A stretch of 64,000 bases of DNA from NCBI GenBank assembly GCA_965243185.1, contig OZ251531.1:1302001-1366000 (forward strand). The letters run 5' to 3'. The stretch is from CBDBCU01 sp965243185. GTDB lineage: Bacteria; Chloroflexota; Dehalococcoidia; Lucifugimonadales; UBA3495. The notes under the pieces were generated by a model that was not told the origin of the DNA, searched no databases, and saw only the letters and a program-made list of their open reading frames with translations. Below are positions 44,086 to 52,765 of this stretch, one piece after another (position 1 is the stretch's first letter; each line of letters opens with the position of its first letter). The translations under genes were made by a program, and so were the position numbers.

Positions 44086-45300
44086 ATGGCAACCCAAACC
44101 CGGGAAATCCACAATATGCGCCTCATCGCCCACCACGACCTCAACGGCTACGGCAACATCGGCGAAGGCGTCCACCTGCATCAATCCTCGGACGGCCGCC
44201 GCGTCCTTTATCTGGCCCACGAAAGCGCCCCCAAAGACATCACCAGCGTCGATGTTACCGACCTCGCCAACCCCAAACTCCTGGCTCAAACCGAACTGGC
44301 TTACCCCCATCTCCGCTCCAACTCTCTATCCATCGTCGACGACACGATGCTCGTCGCCTACCAGTCCCTGGAACCCGGCCAGCCCGGCGTCGGTATGGGC
44401 GTCTATAACATCAGCAACCCCGAGGAACCCCGGCAAGTGGGCTTTATGGACTTGAGCGGCCCCTACTCCCGCGGCTGCCATTGCCTCTGGTGGGTTGACG
44501 GCGACTATGCCCATCTCTCCACCGGCGCCGCCGACTTTCAGCCCCGGGACCAAAAGGATGACCAGTTCTATATGATTGTCGATGTTTCCGACCCGGCGGC
44601 GCCGCAGGAAGCCGGCCGCTGGTGGTTCCCCGGCACCCGGGCGGGCGACGCCGAACCCATGCCGGCCCGCCATCCCCAATTCGACTCCGGCCACCGCCTG
44701 CACAACGGCAATGTCTATCCGGAACGCCCCGACCGCGCCTATTGCGCCTATATGGACTCCGGCGTGGTCATCCTCGACATTGCCGACTGCGCCAACCCCC
44801 GAATGGTCAGCCACATCAACTACGCGCCGCCCTTTCCCGGCTTTACCCACACCGTCCTGCCCCTGTTCAACCGGGACTTGATGGTGGTAACTCAGGAAGC
44901 GGTACGGCTTAACGGCGCGGACTATCCCAAACTCATCTGGATGATGGATATTCGGGACGAAACCAAGCCGGTCATCATCAGCACCTTCCCGATGCCCGAC
45001 ACCGAGGACTTCTTTAATCGCCCCGGCCGTTTTGGGGCGCACAATGTCTATGAAAACCAGCCCGGCCCCACCTGCTGGTTCTCCGACCGCTACATCTACG
45101 GCACCTTTTTTAACGCCGGCGTCCGGGTCTATGACACCATCAACCCCTTCCAGCCGCAGGAAGTAGCCTACTTCGTCCCGGAAATGCCCCAAGACGCCCC
45201 CTCCAACGGCATCAATGATGTCTATGTGGACGAAAAGGGCATTATGTATGTGGTTGACCGGCTGAAGGGCGGCCTCTACATCCTCGAACTGACTATTTAA
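44086..45300 (+). CDS. LVIVD-repeat beta-propeller protein
   Basis: A 404-residue protein with LVIVD-type repeats (YMIVDVSDPAAPQEAGRWW; GVVILDIADCANPRMVSHI; GVRVYDTINPFQPQEVAYF), predicted to fold as a propeller. ATG 44086 follows AAAAGGAGGC. No signal is seen, so it may be cytoplasmic. Such proteins are expanded in SAR202-like Chloroflexota; their role is unknown. A strong terminator follows. Confidence 0.85.
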   Translation: MATQTREIHNMRLIAHHDLNGYGNIGEGVHLHQSSDGRRVLYLAHESAPKDITSVDVTDLANPKLLAQTELAYPHLRSNSLSIVDDTMLVAYQSLEPGQPGVGMGVYNISNPEEPRQVGFMDLSGPYSRGCHCLWWVDGDYAHLSTGAADFQPRDQKDDQFYMIVDVSDPAAPQEAGRWWFPGTRAGDAEPMPARHPQFDSGHRLHNGNVYPERPDRAYCAYMDSGVVILDIADCANPRMVSHINYAPPFPGFTHTVLPLFNRDLMVVTQEAVRLNGADYPKLIWMMDIRDETKPVIISTFPMPDTEDFFNRPGRFGAHNVYENQPGPTCWFSDRYIYGTFFNAGVRVYDTINPFQPQEVAYFVPEMPQDAPSNGINDVYVDEKGIMYVVDRLKGGLYILELTI

Positions 45301-45345
45301 GCGCGGGCCGGCCGCAACCAACCGGGCGACCCTGACCGCAAAGTT

Positions 45346-45385
45346 AAAGGGCGGGGCGTACTTATTAGAGTGCGCCCCGCCCTTT
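45346..45385. terminator. Terminator after LVIVD gene
   Basis: AAAGGGCGGGGCG pairs with CGCCCCGCCCTTT around a 14-base loop. The following 230 bp up to 45618 show no gene I can support. Confidence 0.75.
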
Positions 45386-45618
45386 GCTGATACGGATTAC
45401 TGGAGGTTTGGCAAACACGCCGGGCAATCGCACCTGTCATCCCGGTTATTTGGAGACCCCGAGTCGTCCAGGTAAAGCAGGTGCATAACAATAAAAAGCA
45501 GCCGAGTGAGAACCATGTCTCAACGGACCGCTTTATGCAGCCCTCCCAACCGCTAAAGGCAGTGTAACACAAAATTTAGCGGTGTCAACCCCCTGATTGA
45601 ATTCCGGCAGACTTATCC

Positions 45619-45996
45619 CTACTCCTCCGGCAAACGCCCGGTTTCCCGCGCCCAGGCTTGCAGTCCCCGGCGAAATGCCAAAGCCCCCATGGGCGCGATC
45701 ACCGCTTGCAGGGCTTCCAGAACTTCCCGCTCCGTGGCCCCTTCCTGCAAGGCCAGCCGCACATGGGCTTGGATCTGCTCCACATCGGCCCGCAGCGCCG
45801 CCTCGACCACAATTTGCAGCAACTCTTTGGTCTTGCGGTCCAAAGTGCGCTGGCCGGTGTAGGTGGCTTCGATGAACGCCCCGTACTTACGGGCCCACTC
45901 CAAATCCGCCTCCGCCATAATCCGGTGCATCTCCAAGGTATAGCCCCGGTTGCTGGCTTGGGATTCCAGAAATTCCTGCGCTTCGTCCGTCGGCAT
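45619..45996 (-). CDS. Carboxymuconolactone decarboxylase family protein
   Basis: A 125-residue all-helical protein of the CMD/AhpD superfamily, with DRKTKELLQIVVEAALRADVEQI and HVRLALQEGATEREVLEALQ. It lacks the CxxC of AhpD, so it is probably a decarboxylase-type or an unknown enzyme rather than a peroxidase partner. ATG 45996 lies after AAGGAG. Confidence 0.85.
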   Translation of the reverse strand: MPTDEAQEFLESQASNRGYTLEMHRIMAEADLEWARKYGAFIEATYTGQRTLDRKTKELLQIVVEAALRADVEQIQAHVRLALQEGATEREVLEALQAVIAPMGALAFRRGLQAWARETGRLPEE

Positions 45997-46192
45997 TTTC
46001 TCGCTCCTTTTCTGCTGAATAGTTGGAACTGCTGGAGTTGGAGCCGGCTTCAACCGTCCCGAAAAAGCCCAGCCACAGCGGCGCCGACAATGCCACCGCC
46101 AAAAGCAGGACAACGCAGCAGACCGCAAGCTCGGCAGACGCGGAAAACCCTTTCAACCGGTTCATCCTCCCGCTCAAGGTTACTGCCCTCAT
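45887..46192 (-). CDS. Possible small membrane protein overlapping neighbours
   Basis: An open frame starts at ATG 46192 inside the lipoprotein stop (ATGA) and codes for a helix (AVCCVVLLLAVALSAPLWLGF) then a polar tail. It would overlap the start of the CMD gene by about 110 bp, so the real end or the gene itself is uncertain. Confidence 0.3.
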   Translation of the reverse strand: MRAVTLSGRMNRLKGFSASAELAVCCVVLLLAVALSAPLWLGFFGTVEAGSNSSSSNYSAEKERENADGRSAGISGIPSQQPGLYLGDAPDYGGGGFGVGP

Positions 46193-46716
46193 TCTTCCGT
46201 CGTATGGACTGTCCGCGACTGTCGAATACCGGTTACGCCATCCTGCTGGGACAGTTCACCCAGCAGGGACAAAGGCACGTAAGCGGCTAATCCACTGAGG
46301 TCGGGGTCATCAGAGAAACCGGGGGTAACGCCCTTGCTACGCAGCCAGGCAGCGACTTCAGCTTCAGCCTTATTGCCCGAGAGAAAAATCGCGACTAACA
46401 CGGCAGTGTCCTCCGGAGCGGAGTCGCTTTGCCCGGAGGGGCCACTGGCGGCGTCTTGAGCCTCCTCAAACTGAACCACGTCGTGTTGAAGGCTGTGTCT
46501 TAACTTGGGGTAAGTGGGAGTGGGCAAAGTCGGCGGGGGCGGCGGTTCCGTCGGGTCATCGGCTCCGCCCTCCTGCTGCGCCGCCGGCAAAGCGTTGCCC
46601 TCCGCCGGGGCGGGTTGCGCCACCGGCCCGCAAGCCAGCAGCGTAGCGGCGGCCGTTAGCAGCAGGAACAGGGAAATAAACGCTAGGGGTTGGGGCAGAT
46701 TGCGGGCGGTCAGCAT
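46189..46716 (-). CDS. Lipoprotein with protease-propeptide-like C-terminal part
   Basis: A 175-residue lipoprotein (AATLLAC lipobox) with a Pro-rich linker. The C-terminal 80 residues (ILVA-like VLVAIFLSGNKAEAEVAAW, then AAYVPLSLLGELSQQDGVTGIR) resemble the domain before subtilisin-type proteases, but no protease follows in frame. Could be a truncated protein or an inhibitor-like product. Confidence 0.6.
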   Translation of the reverse strand: MLTARNLPQPLAFISLFLLLTAAATLLACGPVAQPAPAEGNALPAAQQEGGADDPTEPPPPPTLPTPTYPKLRHSLQHDVVQFEEAQDAASGPSGQSDSAPEDTAVLVAIFLSGNKAEAEVAAWLRSKGVTPGFSDDPDLSGLAAYVPLSLLGELSQQDGVTGIRQSRTVHTTEE

Positions 46717-46781
46717 TTCTTTCCTCCAATTCGGGCGGTGTTTGCTGGGCGAATTACAGGATAGCAGATGGGTTTGGTTTA

Positions 46782-47698
46782 GGGCCTGTTGACAAACCCG
46801 TTTCTCCTGATTAGATTACCAGCAACTTAATCAGGAGGGAATAGCTTGGCGCGTAAGATGTTATCCGACCGGCAGTGGGCGCGGCTGGAGCCGGCTTTGC
46901 GGGGCGACCCCAAGAAAGGCGGCCGGCCACCGCTGCAAGCAAATCGGAACACGGTTGAGGGCATCCTGTGGATTGCCCGCACTGGAGCTCCTTGGCGCGA
47001 CTTGCCCCCGGAGTTTGGGAAATGGAACTCGGTGTATCAACGGTTCCGCCGCTGGACTAAAGCCGGCGTCTTTGAGCAGCTGTTCAACAGCTTGGCCGGC
47101 GAGCTTCAGTTGGACACCGTAATGGTGGATGGGACTTTTGTCAAAGGGCATCAGCACGGGACTGGCGCCCCAAAAGGGGACGCTCCCGCGACCAATCCCG
47201 GTTGGCCCAAGCCATCGGGCGGAGTCGCGGCGGGCTGAATACCAAGGTGGTGGCCTTGGCCGACGCTATGGGGCGACTGGTCAAGTTTGTCCTGCGCCCG
47301 GGCAATGCGGCGGAATGCGTGGTGCTGCCAGATTTGATTGGTGCGGTTGCCACCCAAGAACTGATTGCCGACAAAGCCTATGATACGGACCTGATCCGTA
47401 GCTGGTTGGCCGCGGCGGACATCCGGCCGGTGATACCTTCCCGGGCCCGGCGGCGACCGCCGGCTTGGCCCGACCCGGCGGTATATGGGTTGCGTCATTT
47501 GATTGAAAACCGCTTTGCGGCCCTCAAGGAGTATCGGGGAATTGCGACGCGCTACTGCAAGTTGGGCGAAATGTACGCGGCAACCCTTTGCTTGGTGGCC
47601 ACGGTAGTAGCAATGCGGGAAAAGGAAACCGGCCAGAACCCCGGGGGCTGGCCGGCGGTCAATCGCCAGCTGGCACTTTAAGGTTTGTCAACAGGCCC
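46782..47698 (+). mobile_element. IS5-family insertion sequence (IS427 type)
   Basis: A 917-bp element with perfect 17-bp inverted ends GGGCCTGTTGACAAACC (46782-46798, 47682-47698), flanked by TA on both sides, the expected target duplication. It holds one transposase read in two frames. On the right it cuts a reading frame with EQRAAAA repeats. Confidence 0.92.
46846..47681 (+). CDS. IS5-family transposase, two frames
   Basis: The first frame (46846-47238) has the DUF4096/helix-turn-helix part and the first catalytic Asp in DTVMVDGTFVKGHQHG. The second frame (47202-47681), shifted by -1, has LNTKVVALADAMGR, the second Asp in LIADKAYDTD and the Glu in LIENRFAALKEYRGIATRY. Overlapping frames are common in this group, where -1 frameshifting makes the full enzyme; a CCAAAAGGGG stretch near 47168 could be the slip site. 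Confidence 0.88.
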
Positions 47699-47699
47699 T

Positions 47700-47901
47700 A
47701 GCGGAAGCCGCCGAACAGCGCGCCGCCGCCGCTGAACAACGCGCTGTTGCCGCTGAACAACGCGCCGCCGCCGCCGCTGAACAACGCGCCGCTGCTGCCG
47801 AACAACGCGCCGCCGCTGCCGAAGCCGAACGCGACCTTTTGCGCGAACAGCAAGGACTGCCGCCCGCCAGCGCCGACCGTGCCGACCAGTCCAACCGCTA
47901 A
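47700..47901 (+). pseudogene. 3' fragment of a repeat-tailed protein, Uma2-like
   Basis: The frame right of the IS reads EQRAAAAEQRAVAAEQRAA and so on, ending LLREQQGLPPASADRADQSNR and TAA 47899-47901. Uma2-type (DUF820) nuclease proteins often end with such EQRA-rich coiled coils. The 5' part is missing at the left side of the IS, so the gene has lost its front. Confidence 0.6.
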
Positions 47902-47992
47902 ACTCCCCCCATCATTCCAACCCCAGCCAAAGCAAAGTCCGCCCCGGAAAACTCCCGGGACGGACTATCATACTCCCCCTACCCTATTCCCC

Positions 47993-49330
47993 CTAACCCC
48001 CCACCCCGGCATACCGATTCCCCGGTATCGGCAGCCCCAAATTCCCCCGCAGCGTATCCGCCGCATACTCCCAACGAAACAAACCCCTCTCCCGCAACAA
48101 CGGTAGCAGCAGCTCCAAAAAATCCGCAAACCCCGCCGGCAGCACGGCGTTATTCACCATAAAACCATCGGCCGCTCCGTTCTCAAACCACTCCTGCATC
48201 GTATCCGCCACCGCTGCCGCCGTCCCGATGAAACAATGCCGCGGCGTCGTCGCCCGCAGGGCCACCTGCCGCAGCGTCAAACCCTCCTCCCGCGCCATCA
48301 ACTTCAGCCGATCCGTCGTACTCTCCCACCCGTTGCGCCCATAATCCCCCAACTCCGGAAACGGCTCATCCAACCCGAACTGCGTAAAATCCAAATCATC
48401 AAAATACCGCCCCAGATAATTCAGCGCCTCCTCCACCGCCACCAAATCCACCAGCTCCCGATACTTCCTCTCCGCATCCGCCGCTGTCTCCCCCACAATC
48501 GGCGAACACCCCGGCAAAATCAAAATCTCCTCCGGCCGCCGCCCGAACTCCGCCGCCCGCCCCTTGACATCGGCATAAAACTCCTGCGCCGCCTTCAAGT
48601 TCGGCTGCCCCGTAAAAATCACCTCCCCGTGCCGCGCCGCAAAACTACGCCCGGCTTCCGACGACCCGGCTTGGATCAATACCGGCCGCCCCTGCCGTGA
48701 CCGACTGATATTCAACGGCCCCTGCACCGCATAAAACTGCCCCCGATAATTCAACCGATGCAGCTTCGCCGGGTCAAAAAACACCCCCGCCGCCTTATCG
48801 AACACAAAGGCATCATCCTCCCACGAATCCCACAACCCCTTAACCACCTCCAAAAACTCATCCGCCATCGCATACCGCAAATCATGCGCCGGATGCTCCG
48901 GCCGGCTGTGCTGATAATTCAACGCCGACCCCGCCAACGGCGAAGTAACCACATTCCAGCCGGCCCGCCCCCCGCTGATGTGGTCCAGCGACGCAAACTG
49001 CCGCGCCACCGTGAACGGCTCGCTATAGGTAGTGGACAGCGTAGCCGCCAACCCGATGTGCGTCGTATCCATCGCCAACGCCGCCAGCAAAGTCAACGGC
49101 TCAAACCGATTCAAAAAAATCGGATGCGACTTCTCGCTGATATACAACCCGTCCCCAAAAAAGACAAAATCCAGCTTCGCCGCCTCCGCCCGCCGCGTCA
49201 ACTCCCGATAATACCCCAGGTTAATCGGCCCCTCCGGCACTGCCGCCGGATGCCGCCACGACCCCATATTGCTCCCCGTCCCCGAGAAAAACGCCCCCAA
49301 CCGCATCTGGCGCCCGCCGTCCATCACCAT
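47993..49330 (-). CDS. NtaA/SnaA/DszA-family flavin monooxygenase
   Basis: A 445-residue flavin-dependent monooxygenase of the LLM class, long form. GAFFSGTGSNMGSWRHP, DFVFFGDGLY, GLAATLSTTYSEPF, SGGRAGWNVVTS and VLIQAGSSEAGRSFAARH are the family markers. Members oxidise nitrilotriacetate, sulfones or similar. The start is taken at ATG 49330 after GGGGGTGAG; in-frame ATGs at 49324 and further up are alternatives. This family is strongly expanded in SAR202. Confidence 0.92.
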   Translation of the reverse strand: MVMDGGRQMRLGAFFSGTGSNMGSWRHPAAVPEGPINLGYYRELTRRAEAAKLDFVFFGDGLYISEKSHPIFLNRFEPLTLLAALAMDTTHIGLAATLSTTYSEPFTVARQFASLDHISGGRAGWNVVTSPLAGSALNYQHSRPEHPAHDLRYAMADEFLEVVKGLWDSWEDDAFVFDKAAGVFFDPAKLHRLNYRGQFYAVQGPLNISRSRQGRPVLIQAGSSEAGRSFAARHGEVIFTGQPNLKAAQEFYADVKGRAAEFGRRPEEILILPGCSPIVGETAADAERKYRELVDLVAVEEALNYLGRYFDDLDFTQFGLDEPFPELGDYGRNGWESTTDRLKLMAREEGLTLRQVALRATTPRHCFIGTAAAVADTMQEWFENGAADGFMVNNAVLPAGFADFLELLLPLLRERGLFRWEYAADTLRGNLGLPIPGNRYAGVGG

Positions 49331-49402
49331 CAGCTCACCCCCATCAAAATCCGTTCCCGCCACCGTCATTCCCGCCCTTCCCATTACTTTCCACCACCCC
49401 AC

Positions 49403-49470
49403 CGTCCTGCCCACGAAAGAGGGAATCCGGAAAGCCCGTGGCCTCCGGATTCCCCTTTTCACCAGAAGGA
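49403..49470. repeat. Palindromic repeat, family 1
   Basis: CCCACGAAAGAGGGAATCCGG, then GCCTCCGGATTCCCCTTTTC, as in the copy at 4273-4340, with changes. It lies just upstream of the monooxygenase. Confidence 0.75.
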
Positions 49471-49534
49471 CCACAAGCAAGCCGCCAAGTATCTGCGACC
49501 GCCTCCCGCCTACCGGCCGTCCTTACCCGGCGGC

Positions 49535-49690
49535 TAGGCCGGCGGCGGCTCATCGAACGGCAGCCCGGCCCGCTCCGCCGCCCATTCCAACCAACCCACT
49601 TCTGGTTGGCTTCCTCCTGCCCCTCTTTCCGACCCTCATCCTTCAACTTGTTGATGGCCCCCGGAATCAGCAGTACCATACGCCCCCCAA
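49535..49690 (-). pseudogene. Partial duplicate of the membrane gene at 49752
   Basis: It repeats the 3' part of the neighbour (MVLLIPGAINKLKDEGRKE, VGWN, then in another frame AERAGLPFDEPPPA and TAG). A one-base frameshift after VGWN breaks it. It is a tandem duplicate remnant. Confidence 0.7.
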
Positions 49691-49751
49691 TACCGATAGC
49701 GGAAACCGCAACCGCGGTTCCCGCCGCAAACCCGCAACCATCCGCCCCCGG

Positions 49752-50147
49752 CTACCGGCCGTCCTTGCCCGGCGGCCCGGCCGGCGGCGGTTCGTCAAAA
49801 GGCAGACCCGCCCGCTCCGCCGCCATCCGCCGCTCATTCCAACCCACCCACTGCCTACGCTCCTCCTTCCGCCCCTCATCCTTCAACTTGTTGATCGCCC
49901 CCGGAATCAGCAGTACCATACGCCCCCCAAGCTCCGTGCAAATCGTGAAAGTCAACGCCACCCCGGCCGACAAGCCAAAGATCGCCGCCAGCAGAAACAC
50001 ATAAGACCCATCCCCCCAATTCACCGCCCCCCAATGCCGACTCAGCAGCGCGGCCAACACCGCCAGAAAGACGATGTAGTAGATGACCCAATACTTGCCC
50101 CAGCGTTCCACTGAACCCCCATCCTCCAAAAAGGCGGGCATCGCCAT
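49752..50147 (-). CDS. Membrane protein with LPFDEPPP tail
   Basis: A 131-residue protein with two helices (YWVIYYIVFLAVLAALLS; YVFLLAAIFGLSAGVALTF), then ELGGRMVLLIPGAINKLKDEGRKEE and the tail RAGLPFDEPPPAGPPGKDGR. The last part is shared with the protein at 43571 (AGLPFDEPPPG). No known family; the tail may be a docking motif. Confidence 0.7.
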   Translation of the reverse strand: MAMPAFLEDGGSVERWGKYWVIYYIVFLAVLAALLSRHWGAVNWGDGSYVFLLAAIFGLSAGVALTFTICTELGGRMVLLIPGAINKLKDEGRKEERRQWVGWNERRMAAERAGLPFDEPPPAGPPGKDGR

Positions 50148-50237
50148 TATTCCGCAATGCCCGCCCCACTGTCAACGCCCCCTGGAAATGGCGCCGACAA
50201 CCGCAACGGCCGCCGCCGCGCCGCCGCCCCTATCCCC

Positions 50238-51371
50238 CTACCCCCGCTCCGCCAATGGCACATACTCCAAATCCATCTCCCCCGTATACTCCAGCAGCGG
50301 CCGAATCAGGATGTTGTCCCCGAACTGCTCCACGCACTGCAGCGTCCAACCCGGAATCCGCCCCAGCGCAAAAATCGAAATGAACAAATCATCCGGAATC
50401 CCCAGCAGGTAGTAAATGGAACCCGCGAAAAAGTCCACATTCACGAAAATGCCCCGGGACCGATACGGCACCATCGCATTCTCCTCCACATAGGTCAAAA
50501 TCTGAAACCAATGCGGCTGCCCCACTTTCTCGCTAAGAATGCGCGACCGTTCCCGCAAATGGCGCGCCCGGGGATCCTCCGCCCGATAAACCCGATGCCC
50601 AAACCCCATTATCCGCCCGCCATTATCCAGAATGTTCCGGCAATACTCCTCCGCATTCTCCGGCTGCCCGATTTCCAGGGCCATTTTCATCACCTCCTCC
50701 GCCGCCCCCCCATGGGCCGGACCTTTCAGCGTCCCCACGCCGGTCACCACCGCCGAATGCAAATCCGAAATGGTCGACGCCGTCACCCGCGCCCCAAAGG
50801 CCGAGGCGTTGGCCCCGTGTTCGGCGTGCAGGATGAAGTCCACATCCAGCAAATCCGTCGTTTCCTGGTCCGGCAGCTCCCCAAAGAGCATATAGAGGAA
50901 GTTGCCGGCGTGGTTCAAATCCGGGTTCGGGGCGACCGGCTCCAACCCCTGCCGCAGGCGATGATGGGCCGCGACCACTGTCGGTCCCATCGCGGTCAGC
51001 CGTACTCCCTTGCGCAGGGTCGCCACCGTGGAATTGTCGTTCACCTCCGGGTCAAAGGCCGACAACGCCGACATCCCCGTCCGCAGGGCATCCATGGGAT
51101 GGCTGTTTTTGACCAACTCCAGCACCTGGATGACTTCGTCCGGGATGCGGCGGTTGGCGCGCAAAGTCTGGTCAAACTCCGCCAACTCGGCTCGACTCGG
51201 CAGCTTGGCGTACAGCAGCAGGTAAATCACCTCCTCAAAGGTGGACTGCTCCGCCAAATCGTGAATGTTATAGCCGCGATACAGCAGCTTCCCCTCCTCC
51301 CCGTCAATAAAACTGGACTCCGTAGTGTCCAGATAAACGTCTTTCAGTCCCTTCCTGATTTCCGGGGCCAT
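50238..51371 (-). CDS. gltA: Citrate synthase
   Basis: A 377-residue citrate synthase, condensing acetyl-CoA and oxaloacetate. The sequence has LLYRGYNIHDLAE, the catalytic His in LKGPAHGGAAEEV and MGFGHRVYRAEDPRA, and the Asp in FVNVDFFAGSIYYLLGIP. ATG 51371 has AGGAGG seven bases upstream. The length is that of the type II short form. A methylcitrate synthase activity cannot be excluded. Confidence 0.95.
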   Translation of the reverse strand: MAPEIRKGLKDVYLDTTESSFIDGEEGKLLYRGYNIHDLAEQSTFEEVIYLLLYAKLPSRAELAEFDQTLRANRRIPDEVIQVLELVKNSHPMDALRTGMSALSAFDPEVNDNSTVATLRKGVRLTAMGPTVVAAHHRLRQGLEPVAPNPDLNHAGNFLYMLFGELPDQETTDLLDVDFILHAEHGANASAFGARVTASTISDLHSAVVTGVGTLKGPAHGGAAEEVMKMALEIGQPENAEEYCRNILDNGGRIMGFGHRVYRAEDPRARHLRERSRILSEKVGQPHWFQILTYVEENAMVPYRSRGIFVNVDFFAGSIYYLLGIPDDLFISIFALGRIPGWTLQCVEQFGDNILIRPLLEYTGEMDLEYVPLAERG

Positions 51372-51544
51372 CAACCAACCTCCTGCCGGGTGTTTCCCGA
51401 TAGCGGGCGGGGGCAACCCGCCCGCTGCTAATTTCCCAGGGAAAACGCGGAAAATGCTGGCCGGAATTGTAGCATTGCCCCCAGTCCAGTGTCAAGCCAA
51501 CCAAAACCCCGGGCGTCCCACTACATCCCCCCAGGCGGGTTCAC

Positions 51545-51582
51545 GCTAATTATTGAGGTCCCGGATAACCGACGCTATGGCC
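51545..51582. repeat. Short repeat shared with 12094-12141
   Basis: CTAATTATTGAGGTCCCGGA and CCGACGCTATGGCC resemble the sequence between the two family 2 units at 12 kb. The whole gap 51372-51785 otherwise holds only the promoter hairpin below. Confidence 0.55.
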
Positions 51583-51677
51583 AACCCGGCCGCCGTATTT
51601 TTTTCGCCCCCTCCCGGGACCAAAAAAATTTCGCGAATTCCCCCCGGCAGCCAACCCCACCCCAATTTCCCAAAATC

Positions 51678-51729
51678 GATAGAAAAGGCCGCCCAACCCC
51701 TTGACAGGTTGGGCGGCCTTTTCTATCCT
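51678..51729 (+). promoter_or_regulatory. Promoter with -35 in the loop of a 21-bp hairpin
   Basis: Two perfect 21-bp arms (51678-51698, 51707-51727) enclose CCTTGACA; TTGACA (51701-51706) is followed after 17 bp by TATCCT (51724-51729). The same design is in front of the paralogue at 54700. It may act as terminator for upstream transcripts and promoter for the gene. Confidence 0.65.
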
Positions 51730-51785
51730 TTTATTACCGGCTTATCCCCGGTATTAAAATCGCCGGCCGCCGCGGAGGTATTGCT

Positions 51786-52634
51786 ATGAACCGCTACCGA
51801 TTCCCCATCGCCCTTCTAATCCTGACCGCCCTGACCTTCGGACTGTTCATCACTGCCAGTCCCACCAACACCACCCAAGCCGCCCCGCGCACCATCCCTT
51901 GGGACTGCTCCGACTGGCAAGAGACCCCGGCCGTGGCCGACGCCGATGACGCCCGGGTCTCGATGATCCTCGAATCCCTCGCCGCCAACCGCGGCAAGTC
52001 CATCTACTGCGCCATCGACCAGTCCGACACCTGGACCAAGTCCGAAACCTGGCTTGCCGGCCGCGACCGCAACGAACGGGACGACACCGTCTATTTTGGC
52101 GAACAAGGCAACTTCCGGGGCTTTCTGGCCGCCCAAGAGGGCTACCTCACCGACGGCGAATCCGGCGTTACCGGCGTCTCCCGCGAACTCATCTTTGAGT
52201 TCCCCGAGGAACCCCGCCGCGGCAAGAAAACCGTCATCAAACGCCTCAAACTCGCCGCCAGCCCCGACCGCCAGGCCCGCACCATCGCTGGCAACAGTTC
52301 CGGCAATCAGATCAACAAGCCCGCCGCTCACAGTAACGCCCGAAACGCATTTAACCCCGGCGCGGGTTGGACTTGGACTTCCATAACCGGGGAGAGTCGC
52401 ATCCCTAACGAACCTTCCGACTGGCTAATCTACACCCGGGAAGCGGCCGAGCGGGATTGCGCCGCCCGGGGCTACCCGACAGTCCGCGAATTTGAATCCA
52501 TCGTACCGGGTAGCCCGGTCTATGGTTACATCGAACAGTATAACGAGCACTCAAATTCCTGGGCGGCCCGGGCCTATCAAATCCGCCAATACACCGCCAC
52601 CTGCCAAAAGAAAATCCGCGTCCGCCGCCGCTAA
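51786..52634 (+). CDS. Secreted protein, paralogue 1
   Basis: A 282-residue protein with a signal peptide (RFPIALLILTALTFGLFITA, cleavage near TQA-A). Residues about 35-150 (IPWDCSDWQE, DDARVSMILE, SIYCAIDQSDTWTKSE, DDTVYFGEQGNFRGFLAAQE, GESGVTGVSRELIFEFP) are nearly the same as in the gene at 54700. The C-terminal 130 residues are unrelated apart from the end TATCQKKIRVRR. Paired cysteines suggest disulfides outside the cell. No family is recognised. Confidence 0.8.
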   Translation: MNRYRFPIALLILTALTFGLFITASPTNTTQAAPRTIPWDCSDWQETPAVADADDARVSMILESLAANRGKSIYCAIDQSDTWTKSETWLAGRDRNERDDTVYFGEQGNFRGFLAAQEGYLTDGESGVTGVSRELIFEFPEEPRRGKKTVIKRLKLAASPDRQARTIAGNSSGNQINKPAAHSNARNAFNPGAGWTWTSITGESRIPNEPSDWLIYTREAAERDCAARGYPTVREFESIVPGSPVYGYIEQYNEHSNSWAARAYQIRQYTATCQKKIRVRRR

Positions 52635-52765
52635 CCATGGCACGCCAACCGCAATGGGGGCGGCTCCGGCCGCCCCCAATTCTTAAACCCTCGGCGCAAT
52701 TAGGCGATAGCCCTGGTCAGCCCCCGCCCGTCCCCCCAGCGAATCCGCCAGCCCCAGCCTCAAAA

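Noticed and set aside
45387..45572. A 91-codon minus-strand frame with a hydrophobic part.
   Set aside because: No ribosome site, it overlaps a strong terminator and its composition changes along the frame.
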